From: Bacteroidales bacterium UBA1680
GTDB taxonomy: Bacteria > Bacteroidota > Bacteroidia > Bacteroidales > UBA932
Assembly: GCA_002320605.1 (NCBI GenBank)
Contig: DCKG01000025.1
Location: 765 to 34,808, forward strand
Length of the DNA stretch: 34,044 nt
Direction of reading: 5' to 3'
The notes beneath the pieces are model-generated. The model made no database searches. It was given only the letters and a program-made list of their open reading frames with translations, and was not told the DNA's origin. Numbering within the stretch: the first letter of the stretch is position 1; each line of letters starts with the position of its first letter. A program made the translations under genes and the position numbers. Of this stretch, positions 15,816 to 23,715 are shown in pieces.

Positions 15816-18815
15816 CTATCTAGGCGGCCCCATAGGGCCACGGCCTGGACCTCCTGGACCTCCTGGGCCGCCATGTCCACCTCGCATGCCACCTCTCTGC
15901 CCACTGAAAGTCCCGAACCTGTAAGTCAATACGAAGACGACATAACGGCCCAGCGTATTATTCAGCGACTCCTGATGGTAGTTTGAGGCATCTGTGACGC
16001 TAAGGTTCTTGGACTGATTCAAAAGATCATACCCTCTTACAGCTATTGTGAGCTTTTTCTTGAAAAGAAGCTTATTTATCTCGGCATTCAATATCACCTC
16101 GTCATCCTGAGGCGTCGAGTAACCACGATACCAATTGTAGTCACATGAAGCCTTGGCCTCTATTCCGCCAGGAATGGTCCACGTCATCTCACCGTCAATC
16201 TGATTATTCCACGTCTTGACGTTATTCTTAGTGTTGATCGTGTACCAAGACCTGTTCATCCTGGTTCTGCCGCCTATCTCTATATCCACGAAATCGTTTT
16301 TGTATGTCACCCTGAGCCTTTCCGTAAGGCCCAATGTCTGTGTCTTGTTTTCCGAGAAAACAGATGAGTTACCGATGTCGCCCGAATAATCCTCATGGAA
16401 TTTCTCATAGTCGTCAAACACGCCATCTCCGTCCGTATCATAAGGAGACATGTCGAATGATGTGCTTGCAATGTATGAAGTCCCCTTCGAGTAATTTGCG
16501 TTAGACATCACGAATATGGAGAAATTCGATTTAGCGATTGGCGAATTGAGGAATAACCTTGCGCCAACGTTCCCCGAATTAGGACCGTTGACAGGGATGG
16601 AATATTGCACCCCGTCAGGGTCGTACCATACTGCGGAAACTATAGGATCCTTGACCATACCGCCAGAAAGCATGGCGTTGAAAGACAAGAAAGTCTTCTT
16701 GTTCGTGGTCCTGAACTCCGTCCTCACATTGTGGTTGAAATAAGGGTCCAGGTAAGGATTTCCTAGAGAGACGTTCAAAGGATTCGTGTTATCAGGCACT
16801 GGCATCAGCTGCGATGTGGAAGGCTGGGCCGAGCGACCGAAATAAAAAATCCTGGCGTTGGTATTATTATTGATGTCATACCACATCATTGCAGACGGAG
16901 ACCAGTTGAGGACGTTGCTCTTGTATGTCTTGCCGTTTGTCTCATTATGAGTGTTCGTAGGCAGCAAGCCGGCACCTATCTGGGCATGCAGCTTATCCTG
17001 CTGATACTGAAGGTTCACGCCTATCTCCTGATTCACATAACGATTGACGATTTCATTCGAATATGTCTCGTCCCGAGCCTCCCCTGCAGCGACATACAAA
17101 GGATTGCTCATTGAGAAGAGAGAATTATCGCCGCTGTTGTACGTGTCTTTCTCGGATTTGTTGCGGCTCCAGCTGTAACTGTAATGTCCCTCGATGTAGA
17201 AACCTTTCCCTAGAGGCTCTGTGTAAACCAGTCTCCCGGACAAAGATGCGCTGTTGGAAAACTGGTCTATCCTCTGATTCACAATATCATCCAGGGTGTC
17301 AGCATCATTGAATGTCTGAGTAAGTGACTGATTGAATCCATCCAGATCATTATGGCTGAAATTGTAGTTCCCCATGAACGAAATCGTCCTTCCTGGTATT
17401 CCAAGCTTCTGCCTGAACAGGAAGAAACCATTCGTAGTCCAGTTTTTATTGTCACCGCTATTATTATTGAAACCACGGTTGGTCATGGATGCCGCCCCGT
17501 TTCCCGAGCTCTTCATCGTCTCGAAATCCGAGAACTCGTGATAGTTGCCTGTTCCAAAATTCACCTGGGGCTGGAAAAGGATAGACGTGTTTTCAGAAAA
17601 CTTGTGCTCGAGACGAATCCCGAAACGGTGACCGTATGAATTATTGTGGCTGTAACCAGGACCATTCACGCCATTCCTGTACGTTAGCGTGGTTCCATCC
17701 TCAAGGTAAGTATCTCTTATGCTCTGCTCCTCAACGCTCCGCCTCGTGCCATTGTAAAGATAGTTCCCACCAAGATTCATCTTATCGTCGAAGAGCGTCC
17801 AATTGCCATTCAATCCGCCCATCCAGGAAGTCGTGATGCCATTCCCGCCTCCGAAACCGCCGCCACCACGACCCATTCCGCCGCCACCGCCACGCAGGCC
17901 TTGCATCATGCCCCCAGACAGATCATTGAATCCCCTGTTATTCGTATTGTTTCCATTCAAGATAATGCTTATCTGACGCTTATCAGAGAAGTTTCCGATG
18001 AAAGCCCCTCCCTGGTAACGATAGTCTCCATCGTTATTCCCGAACGAAGAGTTTCCACCGCTGGTCCAATCGTGACCAACGCCACCGGAGACATTGCCGA
18101 ACACGCCATTCATCATGCCCTTATGGATAGACAAGTCAATCACGGTCTCTTCGTTGCCATCATCTATTCCTGTAAATTCAGCCTGCTCAGATTTTTTCTG
18201 CACGACTTTCACCTTATCGATGATTTTCGCAGGAAGGTTCTTGGAGGCCAGCTGTGGGTCGTCCAAGAAGAATGTTTTGCCATCGATAGTTATTTTGGAA
18301 ATCGTCTCGCCATTAGCCGTTATGGTGCCATCTTCGGAAATTTCTATTCCAGGAAGTTTTTTCAGCAGATCCTCCAGCACCGAATTTTCAGTTGTCTTAA
18401 AAGACGATGCGTTATATTCAATGGTGTCTTTTTTAACGGTTATAGGATTGCCAGCCGCTGAAACAGTTGCCTGTTCCAGCGTCTCTTTATCCAACGTCAT
18501 CTTCACTTCTCCAAGGTCCAGGTTTCCCTTCACCTCAATGACCTTAGTAAAATTCTTATACCCAAGGAGTTCTGCCTTAAAGTTATATTTTCCGGCAGGC
18601 ACTTTCTCCAGCTTTGCGTTTCCATCAGCGCCGGACAAAGCGTATTTTATAGGCTTCTCGTCCCCCTCCTTCGTAATGGAAACCGTCGCGAAACCGACAG
18701 CCTCGCCATTTGAATCATCCACTAACTTCACCGAAATAGTGCCATTCTGTGCAAAAGCCGTGACGCAGGCGGCCAGAAGGCCTGAAATAATTAGTAAAAG
18801 CCTATAAAATTTCAT
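15816..18815 (-). CDS. Outer-membrane beta-barrel protein with Gly-rich loop and Gly/Pro-rich C-terminal tail
   Basis: A 999-residue paralogue of the product at 1884-4763. It has a signal peptide (MKFYRLLLIISGLLAACVTAFAQ) and a carboxypeptidase-regulatory-like domain (VKLVDDSNGEAVGFATVSIT to LLGYKNFTKV). A plug-like segment (NPITVKKDTIEYNASSF, LLKKLPGIEI, DGKTFFLDDP) precedes a long barrel. Two features are unusual. One is a run of glycines with Met/Arg near residues 309-330 (GLRGGGGGMGRGGGGFGGG), probably an extracellular or periplasmic loop. The other is a tail of about 25 residues made of Gly-Pro units after the apparent last strand (YVVFVLTYRFGTF). It also has a calcium-binding-like stretch, DTDGDGVFDDYEKF. 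The substrate is unknown. It is probably monocistronic or the last gene after ruvC, from which it is 102 bases away. Confidence 0.9.
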   Translation of the reverse strand: MKFYRLLLIISGLLAACVTAFAQNGTISVKLVDDSNGEAVGFATVSITKEGDEKPIKYALSGADGNAKLEKVPAGKYNFKAELLGYKNFTKVIEVKGNLDLGEVKMTLDKETLEQATVSAAGNPITVKKDTIEYNASSFKTTENSVLEDLLKKLPGIEISEDGTITANGETISKITIDGKTFFLDDPQLASKNLPAKIIDKVKVVQKKSEQAEFTGIDDGNEETVIDLSIHKGMMNGVFGNVSGGVGHDWTSGGNSSFGNNDGDYRYQGGAFIGNFSDKRQISIILNGNNTNNRGFNDLSGGMMQGLRGGGGGMGRGGGGFGGGNGITTSWMGGLNGNWTLFDDKMNLGGNYLYNGTRRSVEEQSIRDTYLEDGTTLTYRNGVNGPGYSHNNSYGHRFGIRLEHKFSENTSILFQPQVNFGTGNYHEFSDFETMKSSGNGAASMTNRGFNNNSGDNKNWTTNGFFLFRQKLGIPGRTISFMGNYNFSHNDLDGFNQSLTQTFNDADTLDDIVNQRIDQFSNSASLSGRLVYTEPLGKGFYIEGHYSYSWSRNKSEKDTYNSGDNSLFSMSNPLYVAAGEARDETYSNEIVNRYVNQEIGVNLQYQQDKLHAQIGAGLLPTNTHNETNGKTYKSNVLNWSPSAMMWYDINNNTNARIFYFGRSAQPSTSQLMPVPDNTNPLNVSLGNPYLDPYFNHNVRTEFRTTNKKTFLSFNAMLSGGMVKDPIVSAVWYDPDGVQYSIPVNGPNSGNVGARLFLNSPIAKSNFSIFVMSNANYSKGTSYIASTSFDMSPYDTDGDGVFDDYEKFHEDYSGDIGNSSVFSENKTQTLGLTERLRVTYKNDFVDIEIGGRTRMNRSWYTINTKNNVKTWNNQIDGEMTWTIPGGIEAKASCDYNWYRGYSTPQDDEVILNAEINKLLFKKKLTIAVRGYDLLNQSKNLSVTDASNYHQESLNNTLGRYVVFVLTYRFGTFSGQRGGMRGGHGGPGGPGGPGRGPMGPPR

Positions 18816-18917
18816 AAAGACATTCCAATATGATTGTTCCTACAACTAACCATAAAACAACCAATAAGACAGACAAAACCGCCCTAAGTTTAATGATCCG
18901 CAAATATTTTTTTTGAA

Positions 18918-19475
18918 TTATTTCACCCTGCCAGGATTGTCTTTGATGAATTGCTCCCAGCTGCCGCCTCTCTTCGCCGAGAGTAACGAATTCGTCGTGG
19001 TGTAATAGTGGCACATTGCGATAGCGAGCGCATCCGTGGCATCCAGGTGCTCTGGCTTCAGCGTCATCCCCAAGGTCTTCTCAAGCATCAGCTGCACCTG
19101 TTCCTTCGATGCGGCCCCATTGCCAACGATGGCCTGCTTGGCCTCTCTAGGGGCATATTCATGAACTATTCCTATTCCATATTCCATGGCGGCTATCATC
19201 GCCGCACCCTGCGCCCTGCCTAGCTTTAATATGACTTGAGCATTCCTATTGCCGTAGAATGGAGATTCTACCGCCAGCTCGGTGCCATGATAGGTCTTGC
19301 ATACCTCAGACACCGTATCAAAAATCTGACGGAGCTTTGAATATGCATCCTTCTCTTTACGAATATCCAGAACGCCCATATCCACGAATTGAGGCTTACC
19401 GTCCGAAACGGCAATGACCCCGAAACCAAGCAGATTGGTTCCAGGGTCAATTCCTATGATTATTCTCTCGGCCAT
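18918..19475 (-). CDS. ruvC: Crossover junction endodeoxyribonuclease RuvC
   Basis: RuvC resolves Holliday junctions as the nuclease of the RuvABC system. At 185 residues the length is normal. The four catalytic acidic residues are visible: Asp10 in IGIDPGT, Glu70 in LAVESPFYG, and Asp145 and Asp148 in HLDATDALAIAMCH. It starts ten bases after the serS stop, so the two are likely cotranscribed. Confidence 0.96.
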   Translation of the reverse strand: MAERIIIGIDPGTNLLGFGVIAVSDGKPQFVDMGVLDIRKEKDAYSKLRQIFDTVSEVCKTYHGTELAVESPFYGNRNAQVILKLGRAQGAAMIAAMEYGIGIVHEYAPREAKQAIVGNGAASKEQVQLMLEKTLGMTLKPEHLDATDALAIAMCHYYTTTNSLLSAKRGGSWEQFIKDNPGRVK

Positions 19476-19485
19476 GTTCCGAGGG

Positions 19486-20757
19486 TTAATCTATCTTATC
19501 GAATCCTGTGTAAGGCCTAAGCACCTCTGGGATGATAACTCCGGTCTCGGTCTCGTAATCCTCTAACAAAGAGGCTACGACGCGAGGGAGAGCAAGAGAA
19601 CTGCCGTTCAGAGTATGGCAGAGCTGCATCTTGCCATTCTCGTCACGATAGCGAAGGTGAAGCCTGTTGGCCTGATAGGTCTCGAAGTTGGAAACTGAAG
19701 AAATCTCCAGCCAGCGCTTCTGGGCTGCTGACCAGAGCTCAAAGTCGTATGTAATTGCGGAAGTGAAGCTAAGGTCACCACCGCAGAGCCTTAATATCCT
19801 GTATTTCAGGCCGAGAGAATTCACGAGCTTCTCCACGTGAGCTACCATCTCATCCAGTGCCGCATACGAATTCTCTGGCTTCTCGATGCGTACTATCTCC
19901 ACTTTATCGAACTGATGCAGACGATTCAGTCCCCTCACGTCTTTGCCATAAGACCCGGCTTCGCGACGGAAGCAAGGAGTGTAGGCAGTGAGTTTCTGAG
20001 GGAAATCCTCGTTACCTAGGATAACGTCTCTGAATATATTGGTGACAGGAACTTCTGCGGTTGGAACCATATAGAAATCGTCCAAGCCCACGTAATACAT
20101 CTGGGCTTCCTTGTCTGGCAGCTGGCCAGTTCCGAAACCGGATGCCGCATTCACCATCACCGGAGGATCAACCTCTTTGTAGCCTGCCGCAGTGTTGAAA
20201 TCAAGGAAATAATTGATTAGAGCCCTCTGCAGCTTAGCGCCTTTCCCCTTGTAGACAGGGAACCCAGCGCCAGTCAGCTTAACGCCCAAATCAAAATCAA
20301 TGATGTCGTATTTCTTGGCAAGCTCCCAGTGTGGCAGGGCATCCTGAGGCAGATGAGCCTCCGGCCCGCCCATTTTTACGACCTGATTATCTTCGGCGCC
20401 CTTCCCTGGGATTACCAGGTCGCAAGGCATATTCGGAAGAAGCACGAGCTGTTCTTGCAATTCTTTATTGTTAGCATCGGCCTGAGCGAGCAAATCATTC
20501 GACTTCGCTTTAAGTTCGCCCACCTCTTTCTTAACTTCCTCCGCCTCGGCTTTCTTGCCCTCCTTCATGAGGCCGCCTATCTGTGCGGCAAGCTGCTTCT
20601 GCTTTGCCAGAAGCGAGTCGCTTTCCGTCTGAAGAGCTTTCCTATGATCGTCCAGCTCTAGAACTTTGTAAACTATATCTTTAGCGTCAAAATTCTTGAC
20701 CGCCAGCTTGTCAACCACGTGCTGCGGATCATCGCGCAGCGTCTTAAGTGTCAGCAT
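19486..20757 (-). CDS. serS: Seryl-tRNA synthetase
   Basis: SerS charges tRNA-Ser. The 423-residue protein has the N-terminal coiled-coil tRNA-binding arm (roughly residues 30-105, rich in Lys/Glu/Ala with KKAEAEEVKKEVGELKAKS). The class II catalytic core follows: motif 2 CFRREAGSYGKDVRGLNRLH and motif 3 NGSSLALPRVVASLLEDYE. The start codon is 17 bases downstream of a terminator-like hairpin that separates it from rpmA. It may therefore be expressed by read-through of rplU-rpmA or from its own weak promoter. Confidence 0.97.
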   Translation of the reverse strand: MLTLKTLRDDPQHVVDKLAVKNFDAKDIVYKVLELDDHRKALQTESDSLLAKQKQLAAQIGGLMKEGKKAEAEEVKKEVGELKAKSNDLLAQADANNKELQEQLVLLPNMPCDLVIPGKGAEDNQVVKMGGPEAHLPQDALPHWELAKKYDIIDFDLGVKLTGAGFPVYKGKGAKLQRALINYFLDFNTAAGYKEVDPPVMVNAASGFGTGQLPDKEAQMYYVGLDDFYMVPTAEVPVTNIFRDVILGNEDFPQKLTAYTPCFRREAGSYGKDVRGLNRLHQFDKVEIVRIEKPENSYAALDEMVAHVEKLVNSLGLKYRILRLCGGDLSFTSAITYDFELWSAAQKRWLEISSVSNFETYQANRLHLRYRDENGKMQLCHTLNGSSLALPRVVASLLEDYETETGVIIPEVLRPYTGFDKID

Positions 20758-20774
20758 ATTCGTTAAAATTTAAA

Positions 20775-20811
20775 AAGAGGACCGCACGATTAACTCGAAG
20801 CAAGTCCTCTT
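20775..20811 (-). terminator. Terminator or attenuator between rpmA and serS
   Basis: In the minus-strand transcript AAGAGGAC (20811-20804) pairs with GTCCTCTT (20782-20775), with a 21-base loop, and runs straight into a T-rich tract. It lies 21 bases after the rpmA stop and 17 bases before the serS ATG. It could end the rplU-rpmA transcript or control how much continues into serS. Confidence 0.6.
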
Positions 20812-20832
20812 AACACTGTCAATCCTCCGAGC

Positions 20833-21093
20833 TTAATTCTCACTAGGAACTACAGATACGTAGGATTTGTCATCTTTTTTCTTGCAGTATTTCACCGTAC
20901 CATCTACAAGAGCGTAAAGCGTGTGGTCTTTGCCCATTCCCACGTTCTTATAAGGATTGTGAACTGTTCCTCTCTGGCGGACCAGAATGTTACCAGCCTT
21001 CACGATCTGGCCATCGAACTTCTTCAGGCCCAATCTCTTGGAATGAGACTCACGACCGTTCTTTGAACTTGATTGTCCTTTTTTGTGTGCCAT
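20833..21093 (-). CDS. rpmA: 50S ribosomal protein bL27
   Basis: An 86-residue protein beginning MAHKKGQSSSKNGRESHSKR, the L27 signature whose N-terminus reaches the peptidyl-transferase centre. The conserved phrase GNILVRQRGTVHNPYKNVG is also present. It lies 18 bases after rplU in the standard rplU-rpmA pair. The N-terminus has no cleavable extension. Confidence 0.97.
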   Translation of the reverse strand: MAHKKGQSSSKNGRESHSKRLGLKKFDGQIVKAGNILVRQRGTVHNPYKNVGMGKDHTLYALVDGTVKYCKKKDDKSYVSVVPSEN

Positions 21094-21111
21094 AATTACT
21101 CCTCCTTGAAA

Positions 21112-21423
21112 CTAAGCAATAGCGTCGATGCGGATTTTAGAAAGCTTCTGGCGATGGCCGTTGCATTTCTGGAAGCCTTTACGACGGATTTTTTTGAATA
21201 CCAGCACTTTGTCAGCCCTGACTTGATCATCGGTCACGGTAGCTTTGACAGAAGCGCCATCTACATAAGGTTTACCAAGGGTCACTTGCCCTTCGTTGTC
21301 GACCAGCAGCACCTTGTTGAACTCAACGGATTCGTCTTTCTTGGCCGCAAGACGGTCAACGAAGATTTCCTTCCCTGCCTCAACTTTGTACTGATGTCCT
21401 GCAATGTCTACGATTGCGTACAT
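21112..21423 (-). CDS. rplU: 50S ribosomal protein bL21
   Basis: A 103-residue protein with the L21 start MYAIVDIAGHQYKVEAGKEI and the C-terminal signature RRKGFQKCNGHRQKLSKIRI, which binds 23S rRNA. It is the first gene of the rplU-rpmA pair, with a recognisable promoter and a structured leader of about 90 bases. Confidence 0.97.
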   Translation of the reverse strand: MYAIVDIAGHQYKVEAGKEIFVDRLAAKKDESVEFNKVLLVDNEGQVTLGKPYVDGASVKATVTDDQVRADKVLVFKKIRRKGFQKCNGHRQKLSKIRIDAIA

Positions 21424-21449
21424 ACAAACAAACTTCTTTTAAAAGTTTC

Positions 21450-21499
21450 AGCCGCGAGCGCCTGTGCTCATGCACAGAACTTAAACGAGCTCCACGGCT
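21450..21499 (-). promoter_or_regulatory. Structured 5' leader of rplU, candidate ribosomal-protein leader
   Basis: In the transcript AGCCG (21499-21495) pairs with CGGCT (21454-21450), enclosing a perfect hairpin CTGTGC-ATGA-GCACAG (21477-21462). Between them GAGC and GCTC can also pair. The leader lies between the promoter and the rplU ATG. Such compact leaders often mediate feedback by the ribosomal protein itself. I cannot match it to a named leader family from sequence alone. Confidence 0.45.
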
Positions 21500-21512
21500 C
21501 TAAAATGGAGTG

Positions 21513-21544
21513 CAAAATTAGATATTTTTTCTTCAATATGCAAA
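21513..21544 (-). promoter_or_regulatory. Promoter of rplU-rpmA
   Basis: On the minus strand the -33 box TTTG (21544-21541) and -7 box TAATTTTG (21520-21513) are separated by 20 bases. Both match the Bacteroidetes primary-sigma consensus (TTTG ... TAnnTTTG) perfectly. The -33 box lies immediately past the stop codon of the upstream sirtuin gene. Confidence 0.75.
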
Positions 21545-21549
21545 ATATT

Positions 21550-22269
21550 TCATTCCCTCTCTTTCAGCATTTTAAGAAATGTCTGCATGCCCGTGGTAGC
21601 AGGCTCTTCAATATGCTTGATTCGCGAATCATGTACAGGAACTGACTCTGGGTCAATGATGTAAATTGGCGTGTCAGCCTTTGCGTAGCCATAGAGCCCC
21701 GCGGCAGGATAAACCTGAAGCGAAGTGCCTACGATGAGCATGATGTCAGCATCTTCCACGATATCGATAGCCTTCTCAATCTTAGGCACTGCCTCACCGA
21801 AAAAGACGATGTGCGGTCGCAATTGACTGCCATTCGGGGCCTTGTCTCCAAGATTGACTTCCTGGTAGCCCACATCGATGACCTCTTTCTCCGAATATGT
21901 CTTATCATATATCCCCTGCTCCGGGCGAACCTTCGTAACTTCGCCATGAAGATGGATGATCCTCGTGCTGCCGGCACGCTCGTGCAGGTTGTCCACGTTC
22001 TGAGTGATCACTGTCACTGAATAGTCTTTCTCTAGCTGCGCAATCGCAATGTGAGCAGCATTAGGCTTCACTTGAGACAGTCTCTGCCTGAAACCATTGT
22101 AGAATTTAAGGACTTTCTCCCTATCTCTGTACCAGCCCTCTATTGAGGCAACCTCGCCTGGGTCATACTCTCCCCAGAGCCCATTGCTGCCCCTGAAAGT
22201 CGACAGTCCGCTCTCGGCACTTACCCCTGCCCCCGTGAGCACTGCTATTTTTTGCTTCGGCATATTCAT
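21550..22269 (-). CDS. cobB: NAD-dependent protein deacylase (sirtuin) lacking the zinc cysteines
   Basis: Sirtuins remove acyl groups from lysines using NAD+. The 239-residue protein has the NAD-binding motifs GAGVSAESG (13-21), TFRG and ITQNVDNLH (88-96), the catalytic histidine in HLHGE (His108), and VGTSLQVYPAAG. The region after the catalytic His normally carries two Cys-x2-Cys pairs for structural zinc; here it contains no cysteine at all. The Tyr-x2-Arg pair used by CobB-type desuccinylases is altered (YNGFR, where the Arg is one residue too far). The substrate acyl group is therefore uncertain. Its ATG overlaps the TGA of the ATPase gene (ATGA), so the two are coupled. Confidence 0.88.
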   Translation of the reverse strand: MNMPKQKIAVLTGAGVSAESGLSTFRGSNGLWGEYDPGEVASIEGWYRDREKVLKFYNGFRQRLSQVKPNAAHIAIAQLEKDYSVTVITQNVDNLHERAGSTRIIHLHGEVTKVRPEQGIYDKTYSEKEVIDVGYQEVNLGDKAPNGSQLRPHIVFFGEAVPKIEKAIDIVEDADIMLIVGTSLQVYPAAGLYGYAKADTPIYIIDPESVPVHDSRIKHIEEPATTGMQTFLKMLKERE

Positions 22270-23417
22270 AAAGATTTAAAATACACATTCTTAAGCCAAT
22301 AATCGAAGAAAGGATCCAGAAACTCAGGCTTCTGCTCAAGCCCATCGAAAGTGACGATTTCCTTCTTCATCAGAGCATCCTTCAGCCTGCGTACATTAGC
22401 AGACGAATTCAAAGAATATTTATTTATGACTTCCGCAGTGCTGAATTTCGTGCAACCATCACAGATTGCCCTCAGGAGACTGACCTGAAAAGTCGTGAGG
22501 TCGTTCATCGCAGCTACGAACCTGCCCTTATTCACCGCCATGACTGCCTCCAGCGCCTCCAAGAGAATCGGCTCCATGATATATCCCTTGGAAAGAGAGT
22601 CGCAGACGGAAAAAAAGAAATTGATATAGAACATATTGCAGCCGAAAAGGCGGCATGCGCCCGATACAAGATCCCTGTCTATGACTTTGCCGCTTGCCAG
22701 AAAACCTTTAATGACATGCTCTACTATGTCTTTTTCTTCTATCCTCGACAACTTAACCCTCTCATGCATGCGATAAAAGCGATGCCTCTTCATGAATATG
22801 GAATTCATCGCATTCACCTGAGAGCCCATGAATATGTAAGAAAATCCCGATGGCTCTCCCGCACGCTCGCCAATTGCCTTTTCCATGCAGGAAAACAACC
22901 TGTCGCCATCTTCCGTGAGGTCCAGATTCTGGAATTCATCAATGATGACAATCTTCCGCTCATCGGAATCCTTGAAAAGAACATATGGCAGCCGCAGCAC
23001 GGCGAGCATGTCATCTTCGTTCATCGGGGCATCTGCCGAAAGAATCTCATCTGACTTCGAGAATACGTCGCGATCGAAAATGAAATGAGTTCCTCTGAGC
23101 TGCTGAGCCAAGATGGATTCATATTCGTCAGGAGTGGAGGCAACCATCCTTATCACAGTATCGCCCAGCCTCTTGATAAATGCATCGGTTGAGCGGATGT
23201 CCAACGCCGACAGATTCCCTGTCTGGATGCGAAGGCCTTTCGCCCTCAGCATAATGAGCGTCTGCTGGATGAGAGATTTCTTGCCTGAGAGGGTTGGCTC
23301 CCAGATAGCAGCATTCACGCTTCTCTCCAGAATGCTTCCTAGCAGTACGCAGTCCTCTTTTCTTCCTATGAAATGCTGGCCCGTAACGGGGCTGCTATAG
23401 TCAAAGGGACTGTCCAT
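22266..23417 (-). CDS. AAA-type ATPase of the archaeal-ATPase/STAND-like group
   Basis: A 383-residue cytoplasmic protein. It starts with a segment typical of this group (FIGRKEDCVLLGSILE). A degenerate P-loop (EPTLSGKKSL, residues 40-49) has Glu where the first glycine of GxxxxGK[ST] is expected. The Walker B region is KIVIIDEFQNL with Asp160-Glu161, followed by a sensor-like FIFMGSQ-type strand (SYIFMGSQ). The last 100 residues look like a winged-helix domain (FSTAEVINKYSLNSSANVRR), then LDPFFDYWLKNVYF, the usual ending of this family. Function is unknown; relatives act as switches or in DNA-linked processes. It is coupled by a four-base overlap to the sirtuin gene and divergent from rpsU. 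Confidence 0.8.
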   Translation of the reverse strand: MDSPFDYSSPVTGQHFIGRKEDCVLLGSILERSVNAAIWEPTLSGKKSLIQQTLIMLRAKGLRIQTGNLSALDIRSTDAFIKRLGDTVIRMVASTPDEYESILAQQLRGTHFIFDRDVFSKSDEILSADAPMNEDDMLAVLRLPYVLFKDSDERKIVIIDEFQNLDLTEDGDRLFSCMEKAIGERAGEPSGFSYIFMGSQVNAMNSIFMKRHRFYRMHERVKLSRIEEKDIVEHVIKGFLASGKVIDRDLVSGACRLFGCNMFYINFFFSVCDSLSKGYIMEPILLEALEAVMAVNKGRFVAAMNDLTTFQVSLLRAICDGCTKFSTAEVINKYSLNSSANVRRLKDALMKKEIVTFDGLEQKPEFLDPFFDYWLKNVYFKSL

Positions 23418-23439
23418 AAAAAATATTCTTTAGTTTTAG

Positions 23440-23447
23440 CAAATTTA
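23440..23447 (-). promoter_or_regulatory. -7 element for the ATPase-sirtuin pair
   Basis: TAAATTTG on the minus strand matches TAnnTTTG, 22 bases before the ATPase start at 23417. It lies 12 bases from the oppositely oriented rpsU -7 box, so the two promoters overlap and may compete. Confidence 0.45.
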
Positions 23448-23459
23448 ATAAAATTATGA

Positions 23460-23467
23460 TAACTTTG
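23460..23467 (+). promoter_or_regulatory. -7 element for rpsU
   Basis: TAACTTTG matches TAnnTTTG; a TTTT/TTTA -33-like stretch lies about 21 bases upstream (23434-23438). Transcription would begin near 23474, giving a short leader that contains the strong ribosome-binding site. Confidence 0.55.
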
Positions 23468-23481
23468 CAGCCGCAAAAGAA

Positions 23482-23490
23482 AAGGAGGTG
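23482..23490 (+). promoter_or_regulatory. Exceptionally strong Shine-Dalgarno sequence before rpsU
   Basis: AAGGAGGTG is fully complementary to the 3' end of 16S rRNA over nine bases. Other genes in this window lack clear Shine-Dalgarno sites, as is usual for Bacteroidetes. The spacing to the ATG is long (11 bases from the end of the match). Confidence 0.85.
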
Positions 23491-23501
23491 GTAAAACCGT
23501 T

Positions 23502-23696
23502 ATGATCATAGTTCCAGTAAAGGATGGGGAAAACATCGAAAGGGCGCTGAAGAGATTCAAGAGGAAGTTCGAGAAGACAGGCGCGATTCGCGAGTTGCGT
23601 GCTCGCAAGAATTTTGAGAAACCATCCGTGACAAGGAGGAACGCTAAGATGAAAGCCATCTACGTTCAACACCTCAGGCTTCAGGAAGAGCAATAA
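23502..23696 (+). CDS. rpsU: 30S ribosomal protein bS21
   Basis: A 64-residue basic protein starting MIIVPVKDGENIERALKRFK, which is the S21 signature, with a Lys/Arg-rich helical rest. In Bacteroidetes ribosomes bS21 takes part in hiding the anti-Shine-Dalgarno end of 16S rRNA. The strong Shine-Dalgarno in front of this gene would be used mainly by ribosomes lacking bS21, giving feedback control. It is monocistronic, with its own promoter and a clear terminator. Confidence 0.95.
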   Translation: MIIVPVKDGENIERALKRFKRKFEKTGAIRELRARKNFEKPSVTRRNAKMKAIYVQHLRLQEEQ

Positions 23697-23715
23697 TTTT
23701 GTCATGAATATTTTT

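Noticed and set aside
21073..21645. Plus-strand frame of 190 codons across rpmA/rplU and their leader
   Set aside because: Runs antisense through two ribosomal protein genes and a promoter; not a plausible gene.
21550..23417. Calling the sirtuin-ATPase pair a known anti-phage system
   Set aside because: The sirtuin has an ordinary deacylase layout without fused effector or sensor domains, and the ATPase is a widespread orphan type. The genes sit among core genes, so a defence label would be guesswork.
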